From: CAYLYP01 sp964387795
Lineage (GTDB): Bacteria; Bacteroidota; Bacteroidia; Bacteroidales; UBA7960
DNA length: 48,004 bases
Assembly (NCBI GenBank): GCA_964387795.1
Contig: CAYLYP010000018.1
Coordinates: forward strand, 1-48,004
Direction of reading: 5' to 3'
Part shown: positions 16,856-26,611 of the stretch, one piece after another
Layout of the letters: each line of letters starts with the position of its first letter
How positions within the stretch are numbered: position 1 is the stretch's first letter
Notes under the pieces: model-generated
Databases searched by the model: none
What the model saw: only the letters and a program-made list of their open reading frames with translations
Told to the model about the DNA's origin: nothing
Made by a program: the position numbers and the translations under genes

Positions 16856-18199
16856 ATGGATTGGAAAGAGTTGTTATGTAGCCAAAGATTTGGCCAGGAA
16901 GACAGGGAACCGGGCAATTGGCAGGAGATACGAACTGAGTTTCAGAGAGATTTTGACCGTTTGATTTTTTCAGCCCCTTTTCGAAGGCTCCAGAATAAAA
17001 CGCAGGTGTTTCCTTTACCCGGACGGGTGTTTGTGCATAACAGGCTGACCCATAGCCTTGAAGTTGCCAGTGTGGGCAGGAGTATTGGGAACCTTGTTTC
17101 AAGGCAATTGACTGGGAACATGGATAAGGAAGAGGCTTTATTGGTCTCTGAAATAGGCTCTGTTGTTGCGGCAGCCTGTCTGGCACATGACCTTGGAAAC
17201 CCTCCTTTTGGGCATAGCGGTGAGAATGCAATATCGAGGTTTTTTAGCGAAGGAAATGGGATCCGCTTCAAAGAGGTTGTTTCTAAGGCCGAATGGGAAG
17301 ACTTAATCTGTTTTGAAGGGAATGCCAACCTGCTCCGGCTTTTGACCCATACTTTTAATGGACGTCGGCCAGGAGGCTTTGCAATGACTTATGCAAGCCT
17401 GGCAGCTACAATAAAATACCCTTTCAGTTCAATGGACAAAGGGAGAAAAAATAAATATGGATACTTTCAAAGTGAAGCTCAGGCCTTTGAACAAATTATA
17501 TCAAAAACCGGACTGCACAGGTTAAACAATAATTTATCCACACAGGGGGTTTGTGTAAGACACCCTCTTGTATATCTTGTTGAAGCTGCTGATGATATTT
17601 GCTACCAGATCATGGATATGGAGGATGCTTCAAAACTTAATATCCTATCTGTTAATACAGTACATGATATTTATTATCGTTTTTTTCAGAATGAAGCTGA
17701 CAGGTCGCGTCTGGAAAGATTGGAAAAGAACTTTACAGTAGTTAGGGATGCCAACGAACAGACAGCCTATCTCAGGGCAATGGTGATTAATAAACTGGTC
17801 AGTGAGGTTGCCGATGGTTTTGTTAGCCATTATCAGGAAATTATGGAGGGTACATTTCATGGGAAAATGATTGATATGCTTCAGCCTGAAACCGCTAAGG
17901 CAATGAATTATTGTGCTGAGGAAGCTTTTTCAAAAGTATATAACCACCCTTCAGTTACCAAAGTTGAAATTACGGGTTATAATGTTATTGGTTTTTTGTT
18001 GGAAGAGTTTACACTCGCATTTTTAAAGCCTGAATCGGATTATAATAAAAAGCTTTTATCATTGATGCCTGCCCAGTATGTTGAGCCTGGTACTGATCTT
18101 TATGGAAAACTCAGGTCGGTAATTGACTTTGTTTCCGGGATGACAGATATCTATGCTGTTGAATTATATCGCCAGATTAAAGGAATAGACCTGGTTTAG
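16856..18199 (+). CDS. dgt: Deoxyguanosinetriphosphate triphosphohydrolase (dGTPase)
   Basis: 447 residues. HD-domain metal residues are visible: His66 in HNRLTHSLEVASVGR, His111-Asp112 in CLAHDLGNPPFGHSGE, and a later VEAADDICYQIMD motif with its acidic pair. The N-terminus SAPFRRLQNKTQVFPLP is typical of Dgt. It splits dGTP to deoxyguanosine and triphosphate, tuning dNTP pools. The ATG at 16856 gives the usual family length. The TIGR02757 gene follows 10 bases downstream, so the two are probably one operon. Confidence 0.93.
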   Translation: MDWKELLCSQRFGQEDREPGNWQEIRTEFQRDFDRLIFSAPFRRLQNKTQVFPLPGRVFVHNRLTHSLEVASVGRSIGNLVSRQLTGNMDKEEALLVSEIGSVVAAACLAHDLGNPPFGHSGENAISRFFSEGNGIRFKEVVSKAEWEDLICFEGNANLLRLLTHTFNGRRPGGFAMTYASLAATIKYPFSSMDKGRKNKYGYFQSEAQAFEQIISKTGLHRLNNNLSTQGVCVRHPLVYLVEAADDICYQIMDMEDASKLNILSVNTVHDIYYRFFQNEADRSRLERLEKNFTVVRDANEQTAYLRAMVINKLVSEVADGFVSHYQEIMEGTFHGKMIDMLQPETAKAMNYCAEEAFSKVYNHPSVTKVEITGYNVIGFLLEEFTLAFLKPESDYNKKLLSLMPAQYVEPGTDLYGKLRSVIDFVSGMTDIYAVELYRQIKGIDLV

Positions 18200-18209
18200 T
18201 GTTTTGATT

Positions 18210-19001
18210 ATGACGACAACAATGAATAGTGAAGAGTTGAAGGATTTTCTTGAACATAAATACCGTCTTTATAATCAAACTTCTTTTATTGAGACTGATC
18301 CCATCCAGATACCTCACCGTTTTTCAAAAAAAGCGGATATTGAAATAGCTGCTTTCCTTGCTTCAACAATAGCCTGGGGCCAAAGAAAGAGCATCATTGC
18401 CAATGCTTCTAAGCTGCTGAACCTAATGGACAATGATCCTTATCACTTTGTAACCGGATTTGATAAGCCTAATGAAAAGCATTTAAAACAATTTGTTCAC
18501 AGGACTTTTAACGGAGATGACCTTATTATTTTTCTTCATGCCCTGAAAAGGGTTTACCTTGAATATGGTTCGCTTGAAATGGCTTTTCTCAAAGGATTTA
18601 ATGCTGGGGGGATAAAGCAGGCGATTATCGGGTTCAGGGAAGGGTTCTTTATTGAAAATCCAACTGTCCACGCTTTGAAACACATTTCTAATCCGGTCAA
18701 AGGGGCGGCAGCAAAAAGGTTAAATATGTTTATAAGGTGGATGGTGCGCAAAGATGAATTTGGGGTTGACTTTGGGTTATGGAAATCTATTCCTCCTTCA
18801 GAACTGATGTGCCCTTTGGATGTTCACTCGGGCAGGGTTGCGCGTGCATTGGGAATATTGGGGCGTAAACAGGATGACTGGTTAGCCGTAGAACAATTAA
18901 CCGGATCGCTCAGGCAATTGGATGCCAGCGACCCGGTTAAGTATGATTTTGCTTTATTTGGATTAGGGGTGTTTGAAAAATTCCCCCTCTCAGATGATTA
19001 G
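18210..19001 (+). CDS. TIGR02757 (DUF2400) family protein
   Basis: 263 residues from the ATG at 18210; a TTG at 18204 and an in-frame ATG at 18222 are alternatives. Conserved family stretches are IPHRFSKKADIEIAAFLAST, IAWGQRKSII, LHALKRVYLEYGSLE, MFIRWMVRKDEFGVDFG and PLDVHSGRVARALG. The helical architecture resembles HhH-type DNA glycosylases, but the function is not established. It follows dgt closely and overlaps the convergent SulP gene by 12 bases. Confidence 0.88.
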   Translation: MTTTMNSEELKDFLEHKYRLYNQTSFIETDPIQIPHRFSKKADIEIAAFLASTIAWGQRKSIIANASKLLNLMDNDPYHFVTGFDKPNEKHLKQFVHRTFNGDDLIIFLHALKRVYLEYGSLEMAFLKGFNAGGIKQAIIGFREGFFIENPTVHALKHISNPVKGAAAKRLNMFIRWMVRKDEFGVDFGLWKSIPPSELMCPLDVHSGRVARALGILGRKQDDWLAVEQLTGSLRQLDASDPVKYDFALFGLGVFEKFPLSDD

Positions 19002-20660
19002 TTTTTTTTCTTTATCAATAAGCATTGATTCTGCTTTAGCAAGGGCAGCATTAATATTGTCAAAAATAAAATCAGCACCGATTATTTCTGACAAGCCATC
19101 ATCGTCAAGTGATTTTTTTATCTTTTTGTTAACACCTGACAAGATAATATGAAAGCCATCTTTATTTGAACGCAGGATAAAACTTCTCATGTTTTTCAAA
19201 CCTGTGGAATCAATAAATGGGACCCTGCGCATTCTGATAATCCGGATCAAAGCTTTTTTGCCAATCTGCTTTTCTGCTTCTTCAAATTTATTGGCAACGC
19301 CAAAGAAGAAAGGCCCGTTAACCTCATATACTTCAACCCCTTTAGGGATGTTCAGTTTTTCGATATCTTCATTCAATAATTCAGAGTCGCTGGATATTTC
19401 ATTGTTGATAACTTCAATATCTGTAGTTTCCATAACCCTTTTAACAAACAGGAACATTGCAAGTAAAAGGCCAAACTGAATGGCAACAGTAAGATCAACA
19501 ATAACAGTCAGGAAAAATGTAACAAGCAATACAGCAATATCGCTTTTTGAATTTCTGAAAATCCCTTTAAACGAACGCCATTCGCTCATGTTATAAGCAA
19601 CTATAACAAGGATACCCGCCAAACAGGACAGTGGGATAAGTTTTGCCCATTTCCCGAAAAACAATAATATCAGCAACAGCACAACTGCATGAATAAGCCC
19701 GGCAACAGGTGTTTTTCCACCATTACGGATATTTGTCATAGTTCTTGCAATGGCTCCGGTAGCAGGAATCCCTCCAAAAAGCGGTGTGATGATATTGGCT
19801 ACACCCTGGGCGATAAGCTCGGTATTACTACGGTGTTTCCCTCCAATAGCCCCATCGGCAACCATGGCAGATAATAAAGATTCAATAGCCCCTAAAATTG
19901 CAATTGTAAATGCTGAAGGCAATAGCATCTTTATGGTTTCAAAGTCTAAACTGGGAAGTTGTGGTTTAGGCAAGGTAGCAGATATTTCACCGAACTTTGT
20001 ACCTATGGTTTCGACAGGCAGGTTAAAATAGCTTACTGCTAAGGTTGAGAAGATAATCGCTAATAATGAGCCTGGGATTTTTTTATTGATTTTTGGCCAA
20101 AGCACTGAAATTAAAACTGTCCCAACAGAAATTGCCAGTGCAATCCAGTTGACAGTGCTAATATGCTCAAAGTAAAATCCCCACTTATCAATAAAATCAG
20201 ATGGGACATTGCCAGCATCCAATCCTAAGAAGTCTTTTATCTGGGTTGAAAAGATTACAACCGCGATACCACTTGTAAATCCTACAACAATAGGATAAGG
20301 CATGAATTTAATGATATTGCCAAGTTTTAAAACGCCCATGGCAATAAGCATAATGCCGGCCATAAGGGTGGCAATGATAAGGCCATTTATCCCAAATTGC
20401 TCAACAATACCGTAAACGATTACGATGAAAGCACCTGTTGGCCCGCCAATCTGGACACGGCTCCCTCCCAAAAAAGAGATCAGGAAACCGGCGATGACAG
20501 CAGTAATAAGACCTTTTTCGGGAGAAACGCCACTTGCAATCCCAAAGGCAATTGCCAAAGGCAAAGCCACAATACCCACTATGATGCCGGCGATAAGGTC
20601 TGAGATGAAGTCCTCGCGCTTGTAATTGCGCAAGGTGGTAAAAAGTTTGGGTTCAAACAT
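18990..20660 (-). CDS. SulP-family inorganic anion transporter with STAS domain
   Basis: 556 residues. The N-terminal ~410 residues hold 10-14 hydrophobic segments with SulP signatures (DLIAGIIVGIVALPLAIAFG, GGSRVQIGGPTGAFIV). The C-terminal STAS domain (about 435-545) includes RVPFIDSTGLKNM, where anti-sigma-antagonist relatives carry a phosphorylatable Ser. It is an inner-membrane importer of sulfate, bicarbonate or similar anions; the substrate cannot be assigned from sequence. It stands alone, divergent from the acyl-CoA synthetase gene. A -7-like TAATTTTG lies at 20751-20744 on the minus strand without a convincing -33 partner. Confidence 0.92.
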   Translation of the reverse strand: MFEPKLFTTLRNYKREDFISDLIAGIIVGIVALPLAIAFGIASGVSPEKGLITAVIAGFLISFLGGSRVQIGGPTGAFIVIVYGIVEQFGINGLIIATLMAGIMLIAMGVLKLGNIIKFMPYPIVVGFTSGIAVVIFSTQIKDFLGLDAGNVPSDFIDKWGFYFEHISTVNWIALAISVGTVLISVLWPKINKKIPGSLLAIIFSTLAVSYFNLPVETIGTKFGEISATLPKPQLPSLDFETIKMLLPSAFTIAILGAIESLLSAMVADGAIGGKHRSNTELIAQGVANIITPLFGGIPATGAIARTMTNIRNGGKTPVAGLIHAVVLLLILLFFGKWAKLIPLSCLAGILVIVAYNMSEWRSFKGIFRNSKSDIAVLLVTFFLTVIVDLTVAIQFGLLLAMFLFVKRVMETTDIEVINNEISSDSELLNEDIEKLNIPKGVEVYEVNGPFFFGVANKFEEAEKQIGKKALIRIIRMRRVPFIDSTGLKNMRSFILRSNKDGFHIILSGVNKKIKKSLDDDGLSEIIGADFIFDNINAALAKAESMLIDKEKKLII

Positions 20661-20918
20661 GATTACAAAAAAATGATTTAAATACGTAATATGTTGATTG
20701 GTTGTTTTTTAAGCAATTATTATATATGCTTGGAAAAACGCGACAAAATTACGTAATTTGTTCAATCTTTGTAACAGGGTTTTAAGTAGTTTTTTTAAAA
20801 TTGCTTTTTTTATAAAGTTACTTAGAACCCAAGCTTGACATAAGCAGGCAAAAGTGCTTGCATGTCGCTAAACCACAGGTGCTTTGACCTGTTTAAAGAG
20901 AAACTAATTTTAACAAAC

Positions 20919-22862
20919 ATGAAAACCATTCCTTCGTTATTTGAAGAAAGCGTTGAGAAATTTTCAGACAATGTCCTCTTGTGGGAAAAGACAAATAACC
21001 ACTATAAAGGGACGACCTATCTGGAAGCAAAAGAGGATGTTTATAAGTTGACTGCTGCCTTTATCAAGGCAGGGGTAAAAAAAGGGGATCGTATCGCACT
21101 CATCAGTGAAGGCCGCAATCACTGGGTCATTGGGGAACTTGCAGTTATTTATTGCGGAGCTATTTGTGTACCTCTATCCGTAAAAATTGATGAAGCTGCT
21201 GATTTGCAATTCAGGTTGGCTCATTCAGGGTGTAAAGGGGTCATCATTTCAGGTAGTCATAAACATAAAATTTTCACAATTCAAAATCATCTGCCTGAAC
21301 TTGAGTTTTTACTATTGCTCGATCCTCCACAGGAAAATGAGCATTATGTTCCCCGCAGTAATTTAAAGGTGTATTTTATTGATTCATTCATGGAATCAGG
21401 CAGTCAATGGCTCAACGAAAATCCCGAAGTGATTGAACATATCATAAAAAGCCAGTTGCCTGATGATGAAGTAAATATTTGTTACACAAGTGGTACTACA
21501 GCCGATCCCAAGGGGATTGTGCTATCACACCATAACTATCTGACAAATGTAGAACAGGCAAGTGCAATATTTGATGTTCCAGAGTATTATACCTCATTGC
21601 ATATATTGCCCTGGGATCATTCTTTTGCCCATACAGTAGGTATTTATAGCCTTATCAGGAATGGGGCAAGCCTGGCTTCTGTTAAGCTTGGAAAAACGGC
21701 AAATGAAACCCTTAGAAATATCCCGATTTGCATAAAAGAAGTGAGGCCATATTTTTTGTTAAGTGTTCCGGCACTGGCAAAAAATTTCAGAAAAAACATC
21801 GAAAAAGGGGTCATGGATAAAGGCCCTTTCGCCTGGAAAATGTTCAATACGGCTATGAATATAGCTTATGCCTATAACCAGGAAGGTTTTAATAAGGGGA
21901 AAGGGTTCAGGAAATTATATAAGCCCCTTTATGCCTTGTTTGATATCATATTATTTAAAAAAATAAGGCAGAACTTTGGAGGGCGTCTTAAATTTTTCGT
22001 TGGGGGAGGGGCATTGCTGGATATTGAACTCCAAAGGTTTTTTTATGCGGTAGGCATCCCAATGTTTCAGGGATATGGGCTTTCGGAGGCATCTCCAATA
22101 ATTTCATCCAACACTCCCAATCATCATAAATTGGGTTCGAGCGGGAAAGTAGTTCCCTGGCTTGAATTAAAGATATGTGATGAAAAGGGGCTTGAAGTTC
22201 CCATTGGGCAGAAAGGGGAGATCGTAATCAAGGGGGGCAATGTGATGAAAGGTTACTGGAAAAATGATATTGCTACCTCTGAAACAATTAAGGATGGTTG
22301 GCTTTTTACGGGTGATTTAGGTTATCTGGATACAGATGGATACTTATATGTCCTGGGACGGAACAAGAGTTTATTGATAGGAAGCGATGGGGAGAAATAT
22401 AGTCCCGAAGGTATTGAAGAAGCCCTTGTTGATAATTCGCCCTTTATAGACCAGGTAATGCTTTATAATAACCAGAACAACTATACCTCTGCGATCCTGG
22501 TGCCTAATAAGGCCATTTTAAATGATTATGTATCAAAGCATCATCAATCACTTGATACTGTTGAAGGTCAAAAACTTGCTTTAAAAAAGCTAAACCAGGA
22601 ATTGGACAGGTTTATGCCTGGCGGTGATTTGGATGGTTTGTTCCCATCCCGGTGGCTTCCCTCAGCCCTGGCAGTAGTGGATGAAGCCTTTACAGAGCAA
22701 AACCACATGGTGAACAGCACCATGAAGATGGTCCGTAACGCTGTTGTCAATCATTTCCGCGACCGGTTGGATTATTTATACACCCCGGAAGGGAAAGAAC
22801 TATTTAACGCCCGAAATATGGAAAGTGTAGGGCGCCTTGGCAGGAAGAGCGGGAATTCTTAG
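20919..22862 (+). CDS. Long-chain acyl-CoA synthetase (AMP-forming)
   Basis: 647 residues from the ATG at 20919, chosen because MKTIPSLFEESVEKFSDNV is how the family starts; an upstream ATG at 20862 would add 19 unrelated residues. The adenylation P-loop YTSGTTADPKG begins near residue 189, and later motifs are FQGYGLSEASPIISSN (A5), GWLFTGDLGYLDTDGYLYVL (A7) and GRNKSLLIGSDGEKYSPEGIE (A8-A10 region). It activates fatty acids to acyl-AMP and then acyl-CoA, at the membrane or in the cytosol, for lipid synthesis or beta-oxidation. It is apparently monocistronic. Confidence 0.92.
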   Translation: MKTIPSLFEESVEKFSDNVLLWEKTNNHYKGTTYLEAKEDVYKLTAAFIKAGVKKGDRIALISEGRNHWVIGELAVIYCGAICVPLSVKIDEAADLQFRLAHSGCKGVIISGSHKHKIFTIQNHLPELEFLLLLDPPQENEHYVPRSNLKVYFIDSFMESGSQWLNENPEVIEHIIKSQLPDDEVNICYTSGTTADPKGIVLSHHNYLTNVEQASAIFDVPEYYTSLHILPWDHSFAHTVGIYSLIRNGASLASVKLGKTANETLRNIPICIKEVRPYFLLSVPALAKNFRKNIEKGVMDKGPFAWKMFNTAMNIAYAYNQEGFNKGKGFRKLYKPLYALFDIILFKKIRQNFGGRLKFFVGGGALLDIELQRFFYAVGIPMFQGYGLSEASPIISSNTPNHHKLGSSGKVVPWLELKICDEKGLEVPIGQKGEIVIKGGNVMKGYWKNDIATSETIKDGWLFTGDLGYLDTDGYLYVLGRNKSLLIGSDGEKYSPEGIEEALVDNSPFIDQVMLYNNQNNYTSAILVPNKAILNDYVSKHHQSLDTVEGQKLALKKLNQELDRFMPGGDLDGLFPSRWLPSALAVVDEAFTEQNHMVNSTMKMVRNAVVNHFRDRLDYLYTPEGKELFNARNMESVGRLGRKSGNS

Positions 22863-22966
22863 CTTGATTTTCTGTCAGTTATTTCCTTAGTTTTAATTTA
22901 AGGACATATATTAGGGTTTTGTGGTGAAAAAGCGTAAGTTTGCAATCCACAAAACCCATTTTGTTT

Positions 22967-25687
22967 ATGAAGAAAAATCAATACATATTACAAGTATTAT
23001 TATTTATCCTTTTAATTGTCAATGCCCCTTTGGGCATTTTTTCATCAATGGCTATTGAAGGCAGGATTTTTGACCAGTTTGGTCAATTAATCCCTGGAGC
23101 TACTGTGATTTTTACAGATATTCAATATCCGGATAAAGTATATCAGACAACAACTGATGAGAATGGGTTTTATTCAGTATCTGTTCCTGAGCTTAGGAGC
23201 CCAGATGCAGACAGGAAGCATCCAAAGGGGGTTTATTTGTTCAATGCTTATCCCAATCCATTTACTTCTCATGTGCTTATTCCTTTCCATATTGAGAAGG
23301 AAGGCATTGTTGAGCTTGAAATCATTGATGTCTCCGGAAAGCTTGTTACTACCCTGATAAGTGGCAATATGCAGGCTGGTTACTATGAGATAAAGTGGGA
23401 TGGTCAGAAAAATAATGGGGGAAAGGCCACACCGGGTGCATATTTTGTTTCCATAAGAAATGGTGCAAAGCGTGATGCAAAATGTATTATTTATGCCCCT
23501 GAAGCTGGAGTGCCAAGCCCTTATGGAGTGCCTGGAGCTTTTAATCCGGCCATGGAAACTGAGCCAATTATTTATCAGGTTAAAGTGTCTGCTGTTCATT
23601 TTGAGACTTATACAATAAACAATGTCTCCTTATACAAGGAAGCCACAAAGGATTTCTACCTTTACCGTCTTGATCCTGTGCCTTTTGCTACTGTAGGGAA
23701 TTATATCGGACTTATTGATGATCAACAGGAATATCAGCCATTTTTTGTGAATGGTGTGAACCTTGGTGTTTCCATTCCAGGTACTCATCCCGGACAGATG
23801 GCTGCAAGTGCCGAGCAATACAGGGCATGGCTCAATCAGATGGGAGAGCTTGGTTTTAATGCCATCAGGGTTTATACACTTCATTATCCTGCTTTTTATG
23901 AAGAACTGGCCAGATATAACAGGCAGAACCCTTCAAGGCCAATACTCTTGTTTCATGGTGTTTGGCTGGATGAAGAATTGCCCCAGGCTGACTTTTATAC
24001 ATTTACTGAAGAGTTTGATGCTGATATTGAAGAAGTTATTGATGCAGTGCATGGTAACAGGTTTATTGCTGAAAGACCTGGTCGTGCATGGGGCGACTAT
24101 ACCGAAGATGTATCAAGGTGGATAGCCGGTTATATCATTGGAAGAGAAGTTCATCCCTATGAGGTTATCCAGACTAATATGATGAATTATATGCATACAT
24201 CATTTACAGGACAGGCAGTGGCCCTTGCCGAGGGAAGCCCTACAGAGGTTTGGTTTGCTGCCCGTCTTGATAAGGTAATCATGTATGAAAGGACCACTTA
24301 TGGGGTTGAACGACCAGTAAGCATGTCAAGCTGGCCTACATTAGATCCACTTGAACACCCTACAGAGCAACCTGACAGCACCGAGGATATTATCTCTGTC
24401 GATTTATCAGGACTCCAAAATATAAATGCCCCGGCAGGATACTTTGCCAGTTACCACGCATATCCCTATTTCCCTGATTTTATTAGTGAACAGCCTGAAT
24501 ATCTTGTTTATGCTGATGAATATGGTCCAAACTCTTATGTCGGGTATCTGAACAATTTAAAATCACATTATCAGAATATGCCTTTGTTTATTGCAGAATA
24601 TGGGGTTCCATCCAGTTGGGGTAATGCCCATTACGCCCATAGTGGCATGAATCATGGCGGTCAGGATGAACAAAAGCAGGGCAATGACAATGTGAGGTTA
24701 CTTAAGAATATTTATAATGCCCAGTGTGGAGGTGGATTTGTGTTTGCATGGATAGATGAATGGTTTAAAAATTGCTGGATTACTGCCCCAATGGGAACCG
24801 GCCTTGAACGCCGTCCTCTATGGCATAATGTATGCTCAGCCGAAGAAAACTTTGGCCTTATTGCCTTCGATGAAGCTGAGCCTGACTTTATGTTTTTTCC
24901 CTCGGCGAGTGCTAGCGGTCAGTTAAACAAGATTGAAGCTGATTACAATAGTGAATACTTTTTTGTCAAGGTGGGATTATCCCAGCCTTTGGCTGACGGT
25001 GATACAATGCTTATTGCTTTTGATACTTATAAGGCTGAGCTTGGAGAATCATTGTTGCCCAATGGCACCCAACTTGATAACAGGGCAGAGTTTTATCTCG
25101 CTGTTTCAAACAATCATGCCAGCCTTTATGTTACCCAGGCTTATGATCTTTTTGCCAACTGGTTTGGCACTTCAGGCCCTGAACAGCTATACCATTCTAT
25201 TGCTACTGATGGTGCTCCCTGGATGAAAGTGAGATGGAAAAACAACCATTGGGAGAACGCAATTTATCCGATAGGTGATTTTATTGTCAGAAATAATACC
25301 CAGCCATACTCCAGTCGTGAAGGTTTGGTTTATTATCCTGACTATGTTTTTATCCGGATTCCCTGGACGCTTCTTAATTTTGTTGATCCTTCGATGTTAG
25401 AGGTGATGCATGATGACAGAAATACCCCTGAGCGTGAGACGATGATCTCTGATGGGATTGCGATTACGGCAGTATTAAACTCTACTACAATTAAAACACC
25501 CAGGTTAGAATGGAACCAGTGGGATATAGTACCACCAACAGTTGAGAGATTAAAGGCTTCTTATTTTATTATGAAAGAAGCGATGGAAGTCCTTGATTTT
25601 ACTCCTTTATCCCAACCGGTATCACCTCTTTTGAAACCCCTTGTCGGGTCAGGTAAGGCTTGGTCTCTTCCAAAGGCTGAAAAGTGA
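22967..25687 (+). CDS. Secreted TIM-barrel glycoside-hydrolase-like protein with an internal FlgD/T9SS-like domain
   Basis: 906 residues from the ATG at 22967 (MKKNQYILQVLLFILLIVN signal sequence); the frame also opens at a TTG at 22940. An N-terminal carboxypeptidase-regulatory-like part (IEGRIFDQFGQLIPGATV) leads into a FlgD/sorting-domain-like segment at about 92-176 (FNAYPNPFTSHVLIPF, IIDVSGKLV, GAYFVSIRNG). A catalytic barrel follows (about 245-650): Glu394 in YIIGREVHP and Glu544 in FIAEYGVPSSWG sit where retaining hydrolases of clan A keep acid/base and nucleophile. The C-terminal ~200 residues look like a CBM9/DOMON-type beta domain (IRIPWTLLNFVDPS). The family was not pinned to one GH number. 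Its 3' end overlaps the convergent GH16-like gene by 89 bases. A -7-like TAAGTTTG lies at 22935-22942. Probably acts on a polysaccharide outside the cytoplasm. Confidence 0.75.
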   Translation: MKKNQYILQVLLFILLIVNAPLGIFSSMAIEGRIFDQFGQLIPGATVIFTDIQYPDKVYQTTTDENGFYSVSVPELRSPDADRKHPKGVYLFNAYPNPFTSHVLIPFHIEKEGIVELEIIDVSGKLVTTLISGNMQAGYYEIKWDGQKNNGGKATPGAYFVSIRNGAKRDAKCIIYAPEAGVPSPYGVPGAFNPAMETEPIIYQVKVSAVHFETYTINNVSLYKEATKDFYLYRLDPVPFATVGNYIGLIDDQQEYQPFFVNGVNLGVSIPGTHPGQMAASAEQYRAWLNQMGELGFNAIRVYTLHYPAFYEELARYNRQNPSRPILLFHGVWLDEELPQADFYTFTEEFDADIEEVIDAVHGNRFIAERPGRAWGDYTEDVSRWIAGYIIGREVHPYEVIQTNMMNYMHTSFTGQAVALAEGSPTEVWFAARLDKVIMYERTTYGVERPVSMSSWPTLDPLEHPTEQPDSTEDIISVDLSGLQNINAPAGYFASYHAYPYFPDFISEQPEYLVYADEYGPNSYVGYLNNLKSHYQNMPLFIAEYGVPSSWGNAHYAHSGMNHGGQDEQKQGNDNVRLLKNIYNAQCGGGFVFAWIDEWFKNCWITAPMGTGLERRPLWHNVCSAEENFGLIAFDEAEPDFMFFPSASASGQLNKIEADYNSEYFFVKVGLSQPLADGDTMLIAFDTYKAELGESLLPNGTQLDNRAEFYLAVSNNHASLYVTQAYDLFANWFGTSGPEQLYHSIATDGAPWMKVRWKNNHWENAIYPIGDFIVRNNTQPYSSREGLVYYPDYVFIRIPWTLLNFVDPSMLEVMHDDRNTPERETMISDGIAITAVLNSTTIKTPRLEWNQWDIVPPTVERLKASYFIMKEAMEVLDFTPLSQPVSPLLKPLVGSGKAWSLPKAEK

Positions 25688-26426
25688 AATTTGAAATAAT
25701 GATTTCTTTTGCGCTTTTTGATGAAGGTGAGCGCCCATCCCTGAGCCATAAGTTTAAATGGACTTTGCTGTTTTCCGGGCTTGGGTTATGCCTTCCCCGG
25801 TAAACCCACCTTTGATAAGGTTCCCGACTTTGTTGCTCGGGGTCATAATGGCCATGATAGCTTTCAAATACAATACTATCGGGTGCCCAGAGAATTGACT
25901 GTGTGGTGTGTGTTCCAGAGAGCATACTTTGAAAGCGTTCTCTTATAAAACGCTTTGCCCCTGTGTGGACAACATACTGGGTGTTTGGATAATCTTTGAA
26001 ACCCCATTGTGAAAACTCAATATCTATCTCATTATAATGAGGTGCTTTATCATTGTCATATAAAAATATCCCTAATACCATGTCTCTGTCAAATTGGTCA
26101 ATCCGCCCAACCAACTGAAATGTATAACGTCCATAACCAAATGGTTCGTATGACATTATTTCAGCACAAACCCATGATTTATCTGCTTTCTGTATGCTTA
26201 AATGAAGCCTGCCCAAATCATCTACTTTAATGTTATTGTTGTATAACCCAAAATAGTTTCCTCCCGGGCCTCCTTTTTCGTAGCTGCTTTTAACTTCCCA
26301 TTCATGCCCTGAAAAGTTAATACATCCTGTTTCTTTTTCCATCTCTGGAGCTATTTTAGTGGCAATACAAGCTGAAAGTCCCATCAATCCAATAAGTAGG
26401 ATAATAATTTTACAGGTGTTTTCCAT
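25599..26426 (-). CDS. GH16-like glycoside hydrolase lipoprotein
   Basis: 275 residues with a lipobox (LMGLSAC, Cys20). The laminarinase/GH16 active-site signature ExDxE is seen as YNEIDIEFSQWG (E133, D135, E137). Flanking beta strands fit a jelly roll (YGRYTFQLVGR, FGLYNNN, WVYRGRHNP, LHLSIQK). Family role: endo-cleavage of beta-1,3 or beta-1,4 glucans or galactans; the exact substrate is unknown. The last ~25 residues fall inside the 89-base antisense overlap with the neighbouring glycoside-hydrolase gene and lie after the conserved fold (NFTFQPLEE). The pair probably handles related glycans. Confidence 0.82.
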   Translation of the reverse strand: MENTCKIIILLIGLMGLSACIATKIAPEMEKETGCINFSGHEWEVKSSYEKGGPGGNYFGLYNNNIKVDDLGRLHLSIQKADKSWVCAEIMSYEPFGYGRYTFQLVGRIDQFDRDMVLGIFLYDNDKAPHYNEIDIEFSQWGFKDYPNTQYVVHTGAKRFIRERFQSMLSGTHTTQSILWAPDSIVFESYHGHYDPEQQSREPYQRWVYRGRHNPSPENSKVHLNLWLRDGRSPSSKSAKEIIISNFTFQPLEETKPYLTRQGVSKEVIPVGIKE

Positions 26427-26611
26427 GGGGTCAATATAGGTGATTACTACGGGTTTAACGAAGCATTATTATAAAATGTTACTTATTTTCCTGATTTTTT
26501 ATTACTAAAGCCCAAATAAAATATGCATAAGAACCCATGATTGCATAATAAATCCCAAAAAAAAATCCTTATTATTCTTATGCCTCTAAGCTGAAAATGA
26601 TTCAAAAAATG

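Noticed and set aside
16770..17231. 153-residue minus-strand open frame
   Set aside because: Antisense to the well-conserved dgt gene; composition is that of a shadow frame.
20744..20751. SulP promoter
   Set aside because: The -7 element TAATTTTG is exact on the minus strand, but no TTTG or TTG lies 18-21 bases upstream.
26525..26584. Hairpin GCATAAGA ... TCTTATGC between the GH16-like and DUF4159 genes
   Set aside because: Arms are 8 bases with a loop of over 40 and an asymmetric inner pairing in very A+T-rich DNA, so chance is a sufficient explanation.
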